Source: Blautia obeum ATCC 29174 (GTDB taxonomy: Bacteria; Bacillota; Clostridia; Lachnospirales; Lachnospiraceae). Taken from it: a stretch of 64,000 bases of DNA. The notes beneath the pieces were generated by a model. The model did not search any database and was not told the origin of the DNA. It worked only from the letters and a program-made list of their open reading frames with translations. Shown here piece after piece: positions 1 through 8,590 of the stretch. The stretch's first letter is position 1. Every line of letters starts with the position of its first letter. The position numbers were made by a program, and so were the translations under genes. The stretch spans positions 1,061,001 to 1,125,000 of the forward strand of contig NZ_CP102265.1 in the NCBI RefSeq assembly GCF_025147765.1, read 5' to 3'.

Positions 1-1
1 G

Positions 2-898
2 GTGGATGTTGTTTTTGTTGATGAAGCACATCTGCTTTTTACACAGGGAAATCAGGGATACAGTGGGAAAAATCAGCTGGATGATATCGTAAAACGAGCG
101 AAAGTTGTTGTCATTGTATTTGATGAAAATCAGATATTACGAATGGACCAGTACTGGGAAAAGCAGATGATTGACAGGTATCGCAATAAGGCAATTGAGC
201 AGCGTAATCATATCACATTGACCAAACAGCTTCGTATGCAGGCGGATGATGAGACACTTGAATGGATCGATGCTTTTACGAAAAAACAGATTATAAACAA
301 AATTCCACATCATGACTATGAAATAAAAATCTTTGATTCACCGGAAGTACTGGATCTGGAAATACAGAAAAAAGCAAACAGTGAGAAGAGCAGATTGTCG
401 CGTGTCATTGCCAATTATGACTGGGATTATAAGAAAGGCAAAAAGCCGGAGGATACATCAAAAAAATACTGGGAAGTAGATGTGTGGATAGAAGACCAGA
501 GATGGCATAAGCCATGGAACTACGAACTGGAACAAAATCTTAATAAAGATGAGAAAAAGAAGATAAAAGAACAGGCATGGGCAGAGCAGGCACACACAAT
601 TGCCGAAGTTGGTTCAACTTATACAATTCAGGGATTTGATCTCAACTATGCAGGAGTGATTCTTGGAAAGTCTGTAAAATATCGTGATGGAAAAATTGTT
701 TATGATCCAAGCGAAAGCAGCAACGGAAAAGCGACCAAGAAGAGAACAATGGAAGACGGTACAAAGCAGAACTTTGCAAAAGAATTGCTGAAGCATGAGG
801 TTCGTGTTCTTATGACACGTGGAGTAAATGGTCTGTACATATATGCATGCGATGACCAGTTAAGAGAAGCCTTAAAAAAGGCAGCAGAACAGGAGTAA
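2..898 (+). CDS. DUF2075 helicase-like ATPase, C-terminal part (5' truncated by window)
   Basis: The reading frame is open from the first bases, so the N-terminus with Walker A lies outside the window. The visible part begins at a Walker B/DEAH box (VFVDEAHLL) and ends with the family's typical tail: a TIQGFDLNYAGVILG segment, then HEVRVLMTRGVNGLYIYACD, which resembles helicase motifs V and VI. DUF2075 proteins are P-loop ATPases related to superfamily I helicases and are often found in defence or mobile regions; whether this one unwinds DNA or RNA is not known. A MazG-like gene follows after only 5 bases, a pairing that suggests co-translation. Family assignment is strong; function is inferred. 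Confidence 0.85.
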   Translation: MDVVFVDEAHLLFTQGNQGYSGKNQLDDIVKRAKVVVIVFDENQILRMDQYWEKQMIDRYRNKAIEQRNHITLTKQLRMQADDETLEWIDAFTKKQIINKIPHHDYEIKIFDSPEVLDLEIQKKANSEKSRLSRVIANYDWDYKKGKKPEDTSKKYWEVDVWIEDQRWHKPWNYELEQNLNKDEKKKIKEQAWAEQAHTIAEVGSTYTIQGFDLNYAGVILGKSVKYRDGKIVYDPSESSNGKATKKRTMEDGTKQNFAKELLKHEVRVLMTRGVNGLYIYACDDQLREALKKAAEQE

Positions 899-903
899 GA
901 ATA

Positions 904-1236
904 ATGACAGAAGAGACAATAAAACAAATTTTGAAATTTCGAGATGACCGTGACTGGAAACAATTCCACAATCCAAAAGATCTGGCGATTTCCATTTCCC
1001 TGGAGGCCGCAGAACTCCTCGAAGTATTCCAGTGGAGCGGTACAGACGTATCCAATGAGGGAAAACAGGAAAAAATCAAAGAAGAACTTGCAGATGTATT
1101 AAATTACTGCGTCCTCATGGCAGATGCCTGTGGACTGGATATCGATGAGATTGTGCAGGAGAAGATTAAGGTCAATAATGAGAAATATCCCGTGAGCAAG
1201 GCGAAAGGGAAGAAAGAGAAATATAATAAATTGTGA
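904..1236 (+). CDS. MazG-like nucleotide pyrophosphohydrolase
   Basis: This 110-residue all-alpha NTP pyrophosphohydrolase carries the metal-binding pattern of the MazG/RS21-C6 (dCTPase-like) group: E34xxE37 in SLEAAELLEVFQW and E61xxD64 in EELADVL. Such enzymes hydrolyse (d)NTPs to NMP and pyrophosphate and clear non-canonical or excess nucleotides. The lysine-rich tail is probably disordered. It starts 5 bases after the DUF2075 gene and is very likely in the same operon; nucleotide-pool enzymes next to helicase-like ATPases are common in defence islands, but a joint role here is inference. Confidence 0.88.
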   Translation: MTEETIKQILKFRDDRDWKQFHNPKDLAISISLEAAELLEVFQWSGTDVSNEGKQEKIKEELADVLNYCVLMADACGLDIDEIVQEKIKVNNEKYPVSKAKGKKEKYNKL

Positions 1237-1286
1237 AATATGTTTATGAAGCATCTATCAGAAATATTGGATACGTGGAGTAGATT

Positions 1287-1510
1287 GGCTCAGGTGTGCG
1301 AAATCTGTTCAAATACAATAAATTCTATTCAGGAAAAGAACCAGAGTTTGCAGAAGGAGATGGGTTTGGGAGGGGCTACTGGATGAGTAGCACTCATACG
1401 ATTTTGGGGTAGGATAATGAAAGTCAAGTTGCGACTAAAGGCGGTGAGGTTGCGACTATGGGGAGCAAAACTGCGACTAAGAAAAATGACAAAGTCAGGT
1501 GTGAGGTGAA
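1287..1510 (+). pseudogene. Relic of an AlbA/HATPase_c_4 ATP-binding protein C-terminus
   Basis: No intact gene is present, but one frame reads NLFKYNKFYSGKEPEF followed by AEGDGF, which matches the segment after the ATPase fold in AlbA_2/HATPase_c_4 regulator-like proteins. Just downstream, in another frame, three copies of a TTGCGACTA or CTGCGACTA motif encode a VATK-type linker such as these proteins often carry before the winged helix. Stops and frame changes separate the pieces, so this is a decayed C-terminal fragment. An intact member of the same family lies at 47747-49000. No promoter or RNA gene is visible here. Confidence 0.6.
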
Positions 1511-1512
1511 AA

Positions 1513-2454
1513 ATGGAAAGACCTGAAATATATACCGACAATTACAATTCACTTGAAGAGTGGATTGAATTGAGAAAGCGTAATGAAGAGTTTGTTTATC
1601 CACAGTTTTTTGTTCCCTTTAGAGAGTGGATGAAAGATATTGAGCAGAAAAGTGATATGGAAATTAAAGAGTTATTGAGAATACTGCTTCAGCCATATAC
1701 TTTAGGAGTAGATACAGTTGACACATATGAATTCTACAAAGAATATGTACAGGACAAAGTAAATAAAGAAAAAAATTTACAAACATATGAGTTATGTATG
1801 AATCAATTGAAATATAATGAACGGATTTATCGTATAAAAAATAAACAAGAAGCTTGGGAAGGATTAACCTGGGTGCTTCCGTTATTAAATATTAATCCAA
1901 TGAAAGCATTAAAAGCTTTAGGTATGTATTTTGATGCCGAGTGTATATATATGCCAGATGATCGAATATATGGCATTTCGGATGCGATGGATATTATCGA
2001 GGAAAAATATATAAAGAGTGCTTCTGATAAAAATGCATATATTTTTTCATTAACTTCGAGAGAGTTTGAAATTTTAATTGCCATATTATATGAAGCGTTA
2101 GGATATAAAGTGAATTTGACGAAGGCAACGAGAGACGGTGGAAAAGATATCATTGCAGAAATTAATGAGAATGAAAGAAAAGAGAAAGTTTTTGTAGAAT
2201 GCAAGTTGTACAAAACTTGTGAGTTAAAGAAAGAAACAGTGCGTGCGTTAGGATATACCATGCTAAGTGAAGAAGCAACCCGAGCAGTTATTTTTACATC
2301 GGGTTACGCTACAAAAGCATTAAAAGAAATGGATACGAGAATACAGATTTTTGATATGGAAGAAATGATTCTTTTGTTAAATGCCAATTTAGGGGAAAGA
2401 TGGTACGCAGATTTTGAGAGGTTGAAAAGTAATTTTATGAAGGAGATGAGTTAG
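1513..2454 (+). CDS. Restriction endonuclease-like protein with Mrr catalytic domain
   Basis: This 313-residue protein has an uncharacterised helical N-terminal half (about 1-175) and a C-terminal Mrr_cat PD-(D/E)xK domain. The core residues are visible: D208-G-G-K-D212 followed by E229-C-K231, then the usual hydrophobic TSGYATKAL region. Mrr-type domains cut DNA, often modified DNA (type IV restriction), but no methyltransferase or specificity subunit is adjacent, so the target is unknown. The start follows an AGGTG site. It sits among other nucleases in the island, which supports a defence role by context only. Confidence 0.82.
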   Translation: MERPEIYTDNYNSLEEWIELRKRNEEFVYPQFFVPFREWMKDIEQKSDMEIKELLRILLQPYTLGVDTVDTYEFYKEYVQDKVNKEKNLQTYELCMNQLKYNERIYRIKNKQEAWEGLTWVLPLLNINPMKALKALGMYFDAECIYMPDDRIYGISDAMDIIEEKYIKSASDKNAYIFSLTSREFEILIAILYEALGYKVNLTKATRDGGKDIIAEINENERKEKVFVECKLYKTCELKKETVRALGYTMLSEEATRAVIFTSGYATKALKEMDTRIQIFDMEEMILLLNANLGERWYADFERLKSNFMKEMS

Positions 2455-2538
2455 TCTTCGTACATATCCTGAGCGTGTAAAAGTATAGAAAAAGGTTACA
2501 AGGAAGCAACGAAAAGAGCATAAAGTGAGAGGGGAAAG

Positions 2539-2566
2539 GGCATTGACTGCGGTCGGTGTCTTTTTT
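2539..2566 (+). terminator. Rho-independent terminator after the Mrr gene
   Basis: An eight-pair stem with some G-T wobbles (GCATTGAC with GTCGGTGT) and a four-base loop is followed by TTTTTT. It closes the Mrr transcription unit. Confidence 0.55.
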
Positions 2567-2742
2567 CATTCGTTAAACAGAAAGAATAGCGCAAAAACTG
2601 TAATTGTGATGCTGATAGTTAAATGATATAATTATTTTAATAAATAAAATTGATATAGGAGATCAGATATGATTTTTAGAAGGTCTACTGGTAAGGCAGT
2701 TAGATCAACAATTGATGTTAGAGATGGAAGAGGGGACGAAAG

Positions 2743-3915
2743 ATGGCTCAATATTATCCTACGCAGGAAAATGTGTTAAATATTAAAGTTCAATATTACA
2801 ACGAACTTGATATACAGGGCTTTTCACAGATGTTGAAAGATCCGTCCTTTTGTTATAAATTTTATTGGTTGGAAGCAATCGTAAATCTGATTTCTGAAGG
2901 TATTACAGAAACAACATTTGATGCGATTATCGACGAAATGATTGCAAATGCTTGGTATTCTGTGCGGGAATTTCACATCCATCTTAGTGGATTACAGGCA
3001 GATGGAATGGTACGTGATGGGTTGGAATGAGCAATTCTGCAATTGACAGAACTCAGTACACTTCCGGCGAATGCTTCGAAAATAGAAATTAAAAATGCTA
3101 TAGGTGAATATAATTCAGAGCTGAAAAGGTTTAAAGAACAGCTTACAAATATGGTTCCGTACAGAGCTCTGGCAGGATTTTTTGCACGCAGTAAAGAAAA
3201 GGCTGAGTGGAATAGCATTCGCCGTATGACGACGTATATTAAAGAAATTAATGATAATATAACACCACTTCCATACGTTTTAGGTGAGAGTAGCAAGTTA
3301 AAGAAAGAGGTTCGTTTTCATCAGGATTGGATTAAAATGATTCAGGATAATACGGTAAATATTCTTGGATGGATTCAATATGAAAAAGTCAAATGGCTGC
3401 AAAATAATAATCCGGAAGTTCCAGGACTTATTTATAAACTGGTTCCTATGAATGACAAAATGCGTAAGCTATCCAATGTTCGAAAATTGTGGGAGGGTGT
3501 TCTGGAAGTACGAGAGATTCGAGATGTGTTTACTGGACGTGAAATTGTTCCAAAGCAGTACGATGTGGATCATTTTATTCCATGGTCATTTGTAATGAAC
3601 GATGAGCTATGGAATCTCATGCCGATGGAATCTTCTTTGAATTCTTCAAAGAGTAATCGCCTTCCGAAATGGAATCCTTTCTTTAAAGATTTTGCTTATA
3701 ATCAGTATATCTTGTATGGGATGATTCATGAAAATGCAAATATACATAAAAGATTTGAAGTCTGTTATGGAGATAATCTGCATTCTATCTGGGCTGGGCA
3801 GGAACTGTACCGGAAGGGGAATACAGAGGAAGAATTTTATAATATTCTGGAGAAGAATATGTTGCCGGTGTATGAGTCAGCAAGACGGCAGGGATATGAG
3901 ATTTGGGAGTATTAA
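2743..3915 (+). pseudogene. HNH endonuclease gene interrupted by an in-frame TGA
   Basis: Two frames, 2743-3030 and 3031-3915, are in the same phase and are separated only by TGA at 3028-3030. Read through, they give one protein of about 390 residues: an N-terminal segment with YKFYWLEAIVNLI typical of a family of HNH proteins, a helical middle, and a C-terminal HNH domain with YDVDHFIPWSF, NLMPM and NSSKSNRLP. The arginine codon CGA is a one-step ancestor of this TGA. The downstream part has an internal ATG at 3043 but no convincing ribosome site, so the HNH domain may no longer be made. Recent nonsense mutation, sequencing error or recoding are all possible. Confidence 0.75.
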
Positions 3916-3991
3916 AGATAAAGATTCTTACGTAAAAGAATCGGAACTATAAGATACAATATTACTTTCTTTAAGGTAGGAGGTACAACTG

Positions 3992-4234
3992 ATGAATTAT
4001 GAAAATTATCCATATGATATTTTTAATCCAATGTATCTAAAAAACACTTATGTACAGCAATTAGAAAATTGGAGAAATGTAGAACAACAAAAAAATATTT
4101 GTGATATGGTTAAAGCTATTTCCGATTATTGCGAAGCTGCTAGAAAGGTAGCTCCAGATTATCAACGAATGGCAACAGATGCTTGTATGATGGAAATTGT
4201 GCGACAGATGTTGATAGACAAACAGGTTAAATAA
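3992..4234 (+). CDS. Small conserved-looking hypothetical protein (80 aa)
   Basis: A strong AGGAGG site precedes the ATG. The product has a tyrosine- and asparagine-rich start (YPYDIFNP) and then a helical region with a cysteine-containing DYCEAARKVAPDYQ segment. Similar small proteins occur in mobile regions of Lachnospiraceae, but I do not recognise a named family. There are no membrane segments or catalytic motifs. A long AT-rich leader of about 150 bases separates it from the next gene. Function unknown. Confidence 0.6.
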   Translation: MNYENYPYDIFNPMYLKNTYVQQLENWRNVEQQKNICDMVKAISDYCEAARKVAPDYQRMATDACMMEIVRQMLIDKQVK

Positions 4235-4388
4235 TATATTTGTCCTGAGCATGAATTATAGGGACGTATATATTGGAAAACTAAGATCTTTGTAGCGGAT
4301 ACGACATTGTTTTGATACCGTTAGAGAATACTATTAATTTCAAATTTTTGACACTAAAAGTATAAAATTGAATGGAAGGAGTGCAAAT

Positions 4389-5285
4389 ATGGAAAATAAT
4401 ATAAAACTGGATAGATTAATTATTCCAGTGTATATAAACGAGAAAATTGTTTTGGATATGCTTGCTATTATAGAAGATGGTTTTTCGATGGTAAGTCAAA
4501 TTAATTATACAGAGCATAAAGAAAGTAGTTCTGCACAGAAAGTTGATGCAGGAATATCAACTTCAGCGCCTATTTTGAGTAAATTTTTAAAGATAGATGT
4601 TTCTGGTGGATTAAGCCATGAAGGAAATAAAGGGGAAAATGAAAATGTTATTAAAGAAAAAGTGCATACAAATGTTTCGCTTTTATCAAAATTTAGAGGC
4701 TTTTTAGTAGAAAATAAAATATTAAAATCTGATTTGAATTTTTCAGAAGTACGAGTGGGAGATTTTATTGAAGTCGAGGGTGAACTGCAAAAAAATCCGA
4801 TAATAAATTATATGGACAGTTTTATTGATTTGTTTCGCATGGCAGATATTTTTACCGAAAAAACACAATTGGGTAACAGAACACAAGCGAAAAATCAGAA
4901 ACAAAAAGAAGATGAGGTAGTAAAGCAAATTAAGTCGTTTACTGATGAATTAAAACACAGTGGAACAATAGATTTTATTCTATCAGATGTGAAGGGAACA
5001 ACAGTATTATCAGTACAAGAACAATATCTTGCCAATGATAATATATCTGAAATACTTGGAGGACATTTTAAGATCCTTGGAAAAGTAATATCGATATGTA
5101 AAGAGGATACTGAAAATATTGATTTACTTAGAAAAACTTCGTTATCGATTTTTCAAGAAGATTTGCTAAATGAATTGTTTGCTGAGTTAAAAACGGATGA
5201 TATGAAGCAGTTCAATTTACCTGAATTACGGACTAAAATCGAGAGTCCTGCAGTTATTGTAATTCCTATTGCTATTTATGCATGA
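4389..5285 (+). CDS. DUF6414 family protein
   Basis: The start at 4389 is preferred over the in-frame TTG 21 bases upstream because GGAAGGAG lies correctly before it. The protein is 298 residues, soluble, and shows the features of DUF6414: an opening LDRLIIPVYINEKIVLDMLA, a central region with LSKFLKIDVSGGLS, an alpha/beta middle, and a hydrophobic C-terminus ending IVIPIAIYA. No catalytic motif is recognisable. The family is often found near restriction and defence genes, but its function has not been established to my knowledge. AT-rich codon use resembles its neighbours. Confidence 0.65.
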   Translation: MENNIKLDRLIIPVYINEKIVLDMLAIIEDGFSMVSQINYTEHKESSSAQKVDAGISTSAPILSKFLKIDVSGGLSHEGNKGENENVIKEKVHTNVSLLSKFRGFLVENKILKSDLNFSEVRVGDFIEVEGELQKNPIINYMDSFIDLFRMADIFTEKTQLGNRTQAKNQKQKEDEVVKQIKSFTDELKHSGTIDFILSDVKGTTVLSVQEQYLANDNISEILGGHFKILGKVISICKEDTENIDLLRKTSLSIFQEDLLNELFAELKTDDMKQFNLPELRTKIESPAVIVIPIAIYA

Positions 5286-5477
5286 CGTTTAGGTAAGTTG
5301 GATATAAGGACTATTAATTAGAAGGGTACGGGTAGTAGATGTGATGATTAGGACCGAAGAAGGCGGTTATTTGGGTAATCTAGTGGGGATATATAGAAAT
5401 ACTAAGAGTGCTTGACTAGACTCGTACAGGAAAGCACAGATTTATTGGGAAAAGTAAAAAGATAAGAAGGTATAGCT

Positions 5478-6068
5478 ATGAAAAAGAATATAATAAAAAT
5501 TAGCTTGGCAGGAGTTGTAGTCGGTGTTGTCGTATCTACAGCATCTTTTAGCGTGGCAGCGTCAGCTGTTCCAACTGAATCACCAGTAGAGTCAACTAAG
5601 GAATACGATGATATACAAAAGATGTTTCTGGCAATCGATAAAGATACAACAGAGGATGATCTTCTAAAATTGCTCGAAGAGTATGAGGTTGCATATACGG
5701 CAGAAGATTATAATGGAACACCGAAGAAAAGATGCTATAATATCGCGTTCGAAGAAGGTGCAGCGCTTCAGAGGTATGCAAATCCAGGAGATACTCTGGA
5801 GGTATCTTTTGATAAAAATGATGGTACGATATTATATGCAGAATACTTTAATAATGAGGCTTTTATGGATGCGCTTTATTATAATTATGGTACGCATTGG
5901 GATTTTAGTGAAGATGAGCCGGGTAATGTGTATTCGGGATATTATTACTATAAGCCAGGAGATACAAAAGGTGGCATTACTATGAAGTACAGTAATGGCA
6001 ACACGAAAGAAACAGGATATCATAGTGTTGACAGTGCAGAAGATGCATTGGGAGATATTTTATCATAA
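5478..6068 (+). CDS. Secreted hypothetical protein with signal peptide
   Basis: The product (196 aa) starts with MKKNIIK, then a long hydrophobic stretch rich in valine and alanine, and a likely signal peptidase I site near residue 29-31 (VAASA). The mature part is acidic and tyrosine-rich with an EEYEVAYTAEDYNGT segment and no cysteine pattern suggesting a lipoprotein. There is one cysteine, no membrane anchor and no sortase motif, so it should be released. I recognise no family. It stands alone, with AGAAGG before the ATG, and precedes the Abi_2 module. Confidence 0.65.
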   Translation: MKKNIIKISLAGVVVGVVVSTASFSVAASAVPTESPVESTKEYDDIQKMFLAIDKDTTEDDLLKLLEEYEVAYTAEDYNGTPKKRCYNIAFEEGAALQRYANPGDTLEVSFDKNDGTILYAEYFNNEAFMDALYYNYGTHWDFSEDEPGNVYSGYYYYKPGDTKGGITMKYSNGNTKETGYHSVDSAEDALGDILS

Positions 6069-6090
6069 ATTAAAAAAGTATACTTAACGG

Positions 6091-6118
6091 TTGATTTTTT
6101 CCTTAAAATGAATATATT
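6091..6118 (+). promoter_or_regulatory. Promoter of the Abi_2 leader transcript
   Basis: TTGATT and TATATT are separated by 16 bases, giving a good housekeeping-type promoter. Transcription would begin near 6125, directly before the structured leader, with about 70 bases of untranslated RNA before the Abi_2 gene. Confidence 0.55.
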
Positions 6119-6124
6119 AATAAT

Positions 6125-6178
6125 TAACAGAACCCAACACGCCTCTCAACGATGCGGACCACGTTGGGTCTTTTAATT
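6125..6178 (+). ncRNA. Putative structured leader RNA of the Abi_2 gene
   Basis: Between the promoter and the gene lies a compact RNA whose outer arms ACCCAAC and GTTGGGT pair perfectly and are followed by CTTTT. The inside contains ACGCCTCTCAACG and ATGCGGACCACG. It can form a terminator-like hairpin with a long, internally structured loop. Conserved structured RNAs have been reported next to Abi_2/AbiF-type genes, and small RNAs antagonise toxins in type III toxin-antitoxin systems. This may therefore be an antitoxin RNA or an attenuator. I see the structure directly; the role is inference. Confidence 0.5.
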
Positions 6179-6193
6179 TAAGGAGAATGTTGG

Positions 6194-7075
6194 ATGGGAG
6201 AAGTAAAACAACATCAGCCTCCTATGACAATTGATGAACAGATAGAGAATTTAAAAAATATTGGGTTGATTGTCGAAGATGAGGAGTATGCGAAAAGAAT
6301 ATTAAATGACATTTCATACTTTAGATTGATTAAAGCCTATAGTTTAAATCTTAAGACAAATGAAGGAAGATATAGAGAAAACATTACGTTTCAACAACTG
6401 GTAGATTTATATCTTTTTAATGCAAATTTTCGTCAAATTATATTCCCTGAAATCGAAAAAATAGAAATAAATGTGCGATGTAGAATTTCGAATTATTTCG
6501 CTGAAAAATATGGTGTTTTAGGTTATTTAGAAGCAGATAATTTTGTGAATGTAAAATATCATCAAGAGTTCTTGAAGGATGTTCATGAAGAAATAAGAAG
6601 AAATTCTAAGGCTCCGTTTGTTAAGAATTTTCGGATGAACTATGCAGGTGGGATGTTGCCAATATATGCGCTGGTGGAAGTTTTCAGTTTTGGTACATTA
6701 TCTAAGTTTTACAAAAATATGAAAAACCCAGATAAAAAAGCAATAGCGAAATCGTTTGGGATAGGATATACGTACTTAGAGAGTTGGTTAGAGAGCATTT
6801 CTTATGTTCGAAATATATGTGCACATTATGGTCGCTTGTATAATGCAAAATTATCAAAAACACCAATGTTGTACAAGGAATATTCAGAAGCTGGTATTGG
6901 AAATAATCGTATTTTGGGAGTGTTGTTATGTCTTAAACATATTTTGAAAAATGATAATCATTGGAATATGTTTGTAGATAAGATAGAGATATTGTTCGAT
7001 AAATATGAGAATGTTGATATAACAACAATGGGATTTAAAGAGAATTGGAAAGCACTTTTAGAAAATGATAAATAA
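6194..7075 (+). CDS. Abi family protein (Abi_2; AbiD/AbiF-type abortive infection)
   Basis: The 293-residue product matches the Abi_2 family: an N-terminal MTIDEQIENLKNIGLIV opening, ISYFRLIKAYSLNL, an FNANFRQIIFPEIEKIEI block and a C-terminal HEPN-like segment. That segment has R206-N-I-C-A-H211 followed by YGRLYN, the Rx4-6H signature of HEPN ribonucleases. Abi_2 proteins cause abortive infection when phages attack. An AAGGAG site precedes the ATG. The upstream promoter and structured RNA suggest an RNA-controlled unit. It is the best-supported phage-defence gene in the window. Confidence 0.88.
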   Translation: MGEVKQHQPPMTIDEQIENLKNIGLIVEDEEYAKRILNDISYFRLIKAYSLNLKTNEGRYRENITFQQLVDLYLFNANFRQIIFPEIEKIEINVRCRISNYFAEKYGVLGYLEADNFVNVKYHQEFLKDVHEEIRRNSKAPFVKNFRMNYAGGMLPIYALVEVFSFGTLSKFYKNMKNPDKKAIAKSFGIGYTYLESWLESISYVRNICAHYGRLYNAKLSKTPMLYKEYSEAGIGNNRILGVLLCLKHILKNDNHWNMFVDKIEILFDKYENVDITTMGFKENWKALLENDK

Positions 7076-7117
7076 AATAGTATGAGACAAAAATGTACTA
7101 AAGTGTCTTAAGGTTAG

Positions 7118-7146
7118 AGAGTCGAGAAAACGGCTCTTTTCTTTTG
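7118..7146 (+). terminator. Terminator after the Abi_2 gene
   Basis: The arms AGAGTCG and CGGCTCT (one T-G pair) enclose AGAAAA and are followed by TTTCTTTTG. This ends the Abi_2 unit. Confidence 0.65.
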
Positions 7147-7245
7147 TTATAAATTTGTACACGATAAATGTTAATTCTCGTATACGGTAAACAATTCATA
7201 TACGAAAGTGTTATGATTTGCAACGGAAACTATGTTCTGGAATAA

Positions 7246-7301
7246 ATTCCCAAATGGGAATATAAGTATTGAAATCCTAAAATAAATTCCGAAATGGGAA
7301 T
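7246..7301. promoter_or_regulatory. Twin operator-like palindromes 40 bp apart
   Basis: Two near-identical inverted repeats, ATTCCCAAATGGGAAT at 7246-7261 and ATTCCGAAATGGGAAT at 7286-7301, sit with exactly 40 bp centre to centre, about four helical turns. This is the geometry of a cooperative repressor site, such as those of Xre or toxin-antitoxin autoregulators. No intact regulator gene follows. The downstream stretch to 7445 contains what may be a decayed coding segment (a frame reading STVKDFRKAAVNF), so the sites may be what is left of a lost regulatory gene. Confidence 0.45.
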
Positions 7302-7444
7302 ATATTTTGAAGTATCGAAGAGAAGATATATAAAAAATAATAAAAAAGTTTTGGAAGTACAGATTTTTGCATTGCCATTCTGAGATAATAGGTATATCAA
7401 ATGAATCAACAGTAAAAGATTTCAGAAAGGCTGCGGTGAATTTC

Positions 7445-7546
7445 ATGAAAGGATATTTCGTTACAGATGGTTACATGGGGCTGGTAGATGGTGTGTACAG
7501 ATTATTTGCAGATGAATCGTACTACTATGAATACATGAATGACTGA
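7445..7546 (+). CDS. 33-residue microprotein (MKGYF...YYEYMND)
   Basis: A very short frame encodes MKGYFVTDGYMGLVDGVYRL and ends in YYYEYMND. The GYMGLVDGVYRLFADESYYYEY pattern resembles tiny tyrosine-rich proteins that recur in mobile and plasmid-like regions of Lachnospiraceae. I do not know their function. The ATG has only a weak ribosome site, and the frame stays open upstream, so it may be the tail of a decayed larger protein. Alone in a 570-base region that otherwise holds a terminator and two palindromes. Confidence 0.4.
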   Translation: MKGYFVTDGYMGLVDGVYRLFADESYYYEYMND

Positions 7547-7646
7547 GAGATATCTGGATTATTTTGGAATCCTGTATTAAAATATTATTTAGATTAAGCT
7601 ATCGAAGGAAAACCAGAAGATTAAAGGTTAATAAAAGGAGAGAGCA

Positions 7647-8567
7647 ATGACGAATCTTGGAACATTAAAGAAAATTACAGATTTAAGAAGTATATGGCCG
7701 CATGAGGCATTGAATTTTACTCCATGGGTAGCTGAGAATGTAGATCTGCTGGCAGATGCTGTAGGTTTGGATATTACTGTGGATGAGACTGAATCTTCGG
7801 TTGGTGATTTTAATGTAGATATTTATGCTTCTGAAACGGGAACAGACAGGAAGATTATAATTGAAAATCAGTTAGAGGATACGGATCATGACCATCTTGG
7901 AAAATTAATTACATATGCATCAGGAAAAGGTGCAGATGTGGTTATCTGGGTGGTGAAACATGCTCGTGAGGAACATAAAGCAGCAGTAGAATGGCTGAAT
8001 AATCATACAGATGATAAAATTGGATTCTTTTTGTGTGAAATAAAATTGTTTCAGATTGGAGATTCACAGATAGCACCAGCTTTTACAGTTGTTGAAAGAC
8101 CAAATGACTGGACAAAGGAAATCAGAAAAACAGCGTCAGCCAATTCAACCCAGCAACAAAGACTGGAATACTGGCAGGCATTCAATGATTATGCGTTTAC
8201 TGATGCAAATTTTTCAAGGATTTTTAATAAAAGAAAACCGACAACGGATCATTGGATGGATTTCAGCATCGGTTCATCTGCCTGCCATATCGCTGTGTCG
8301 CAGATCCAGAAAAGAAAAGCGGTTGATGTTGAGCTGTATATAAATGATGACAAAGAATTGTTTAAGAGTTTGTTTGCTCATAAAGATGAAATAGAGAAAA
8401 ATATGGAAATGGAATTAGAATGGAAAGAATTGCCGGAAAGAAAAGCAAGTCGTATTTTGATTGAAAAAACGGTTGATTTGGATGACAGAGCGACATGGCC
8501 GGAGCAGTTTGATTACATAATGGACACTTGTATAAAAATGAAAAGGGCATTTAAACGTTATTTATAA
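7647..8567 (+). CDS. DUF4268 domain protein (PD-(D/E)xK nuclease-like)
   Basis: The 306-residue product has an N-terminal nuclease-fold region of about 150 residues: ESSVGDFNVDIYA, then KIIIENQLEDTDHDHLGKLITYASG, which fits an Asp...Glu-x-Gln variant of the PD-(D/E)xK core. A C-terminal DUF4268 domain follows with LEYWQAFNDYAF and FKRYL. Proteins of this type are predicted DNA endonucleases found in defence islands; activity is not demonstrated for this one. An AAAGGAGAGAG site gives a clear start. It is followed by two Cys-rich miniprotein genes on the same strand. Confidence 0.78.
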   Translation: MTNLGTLKKITDLRSIWPHEALNFTPWVAENVDLLADAVGLDITVDETESSVGDFNVDIYASETGTDRKIIIENQLEDTDHDHLGKLITYASGKGADVVIWVVKHAREEHKAAVEWLNNHTDDKIGFFLCEIKLFQIGDSQIAPAFTVVERPNDWTKEIRKTASANSTQQQRLEYWQAFNDYAFTDANFSRIFNKRKPTTDHWMDFSIGSSACHIAVSQIQKRKAVDVELYINDDKELFKSLFAHKDEIEKNMEMELEWKELPERKASRILIEKTVDLDDRATWPEQFDYIMDTCIKMKRAFKRYL

Positions 8568-8590
8568 TGAAGCTGAAACAGTGAAGGGAA

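Noticed and set aside
2669..2779. 36-codon frame with a good ribosome site before the HNH gene
   Set aside because: It overlaps the start of the HNH coding region in another frame and resembles nothing; it could be a leader peptide but there is no further support.
7171..7446. Leftward 91-codon frame
   Set aside because: Composition follows the AT-rich intergenic DNA, it crosses both operator palindromes and has no ribosome site or homology.
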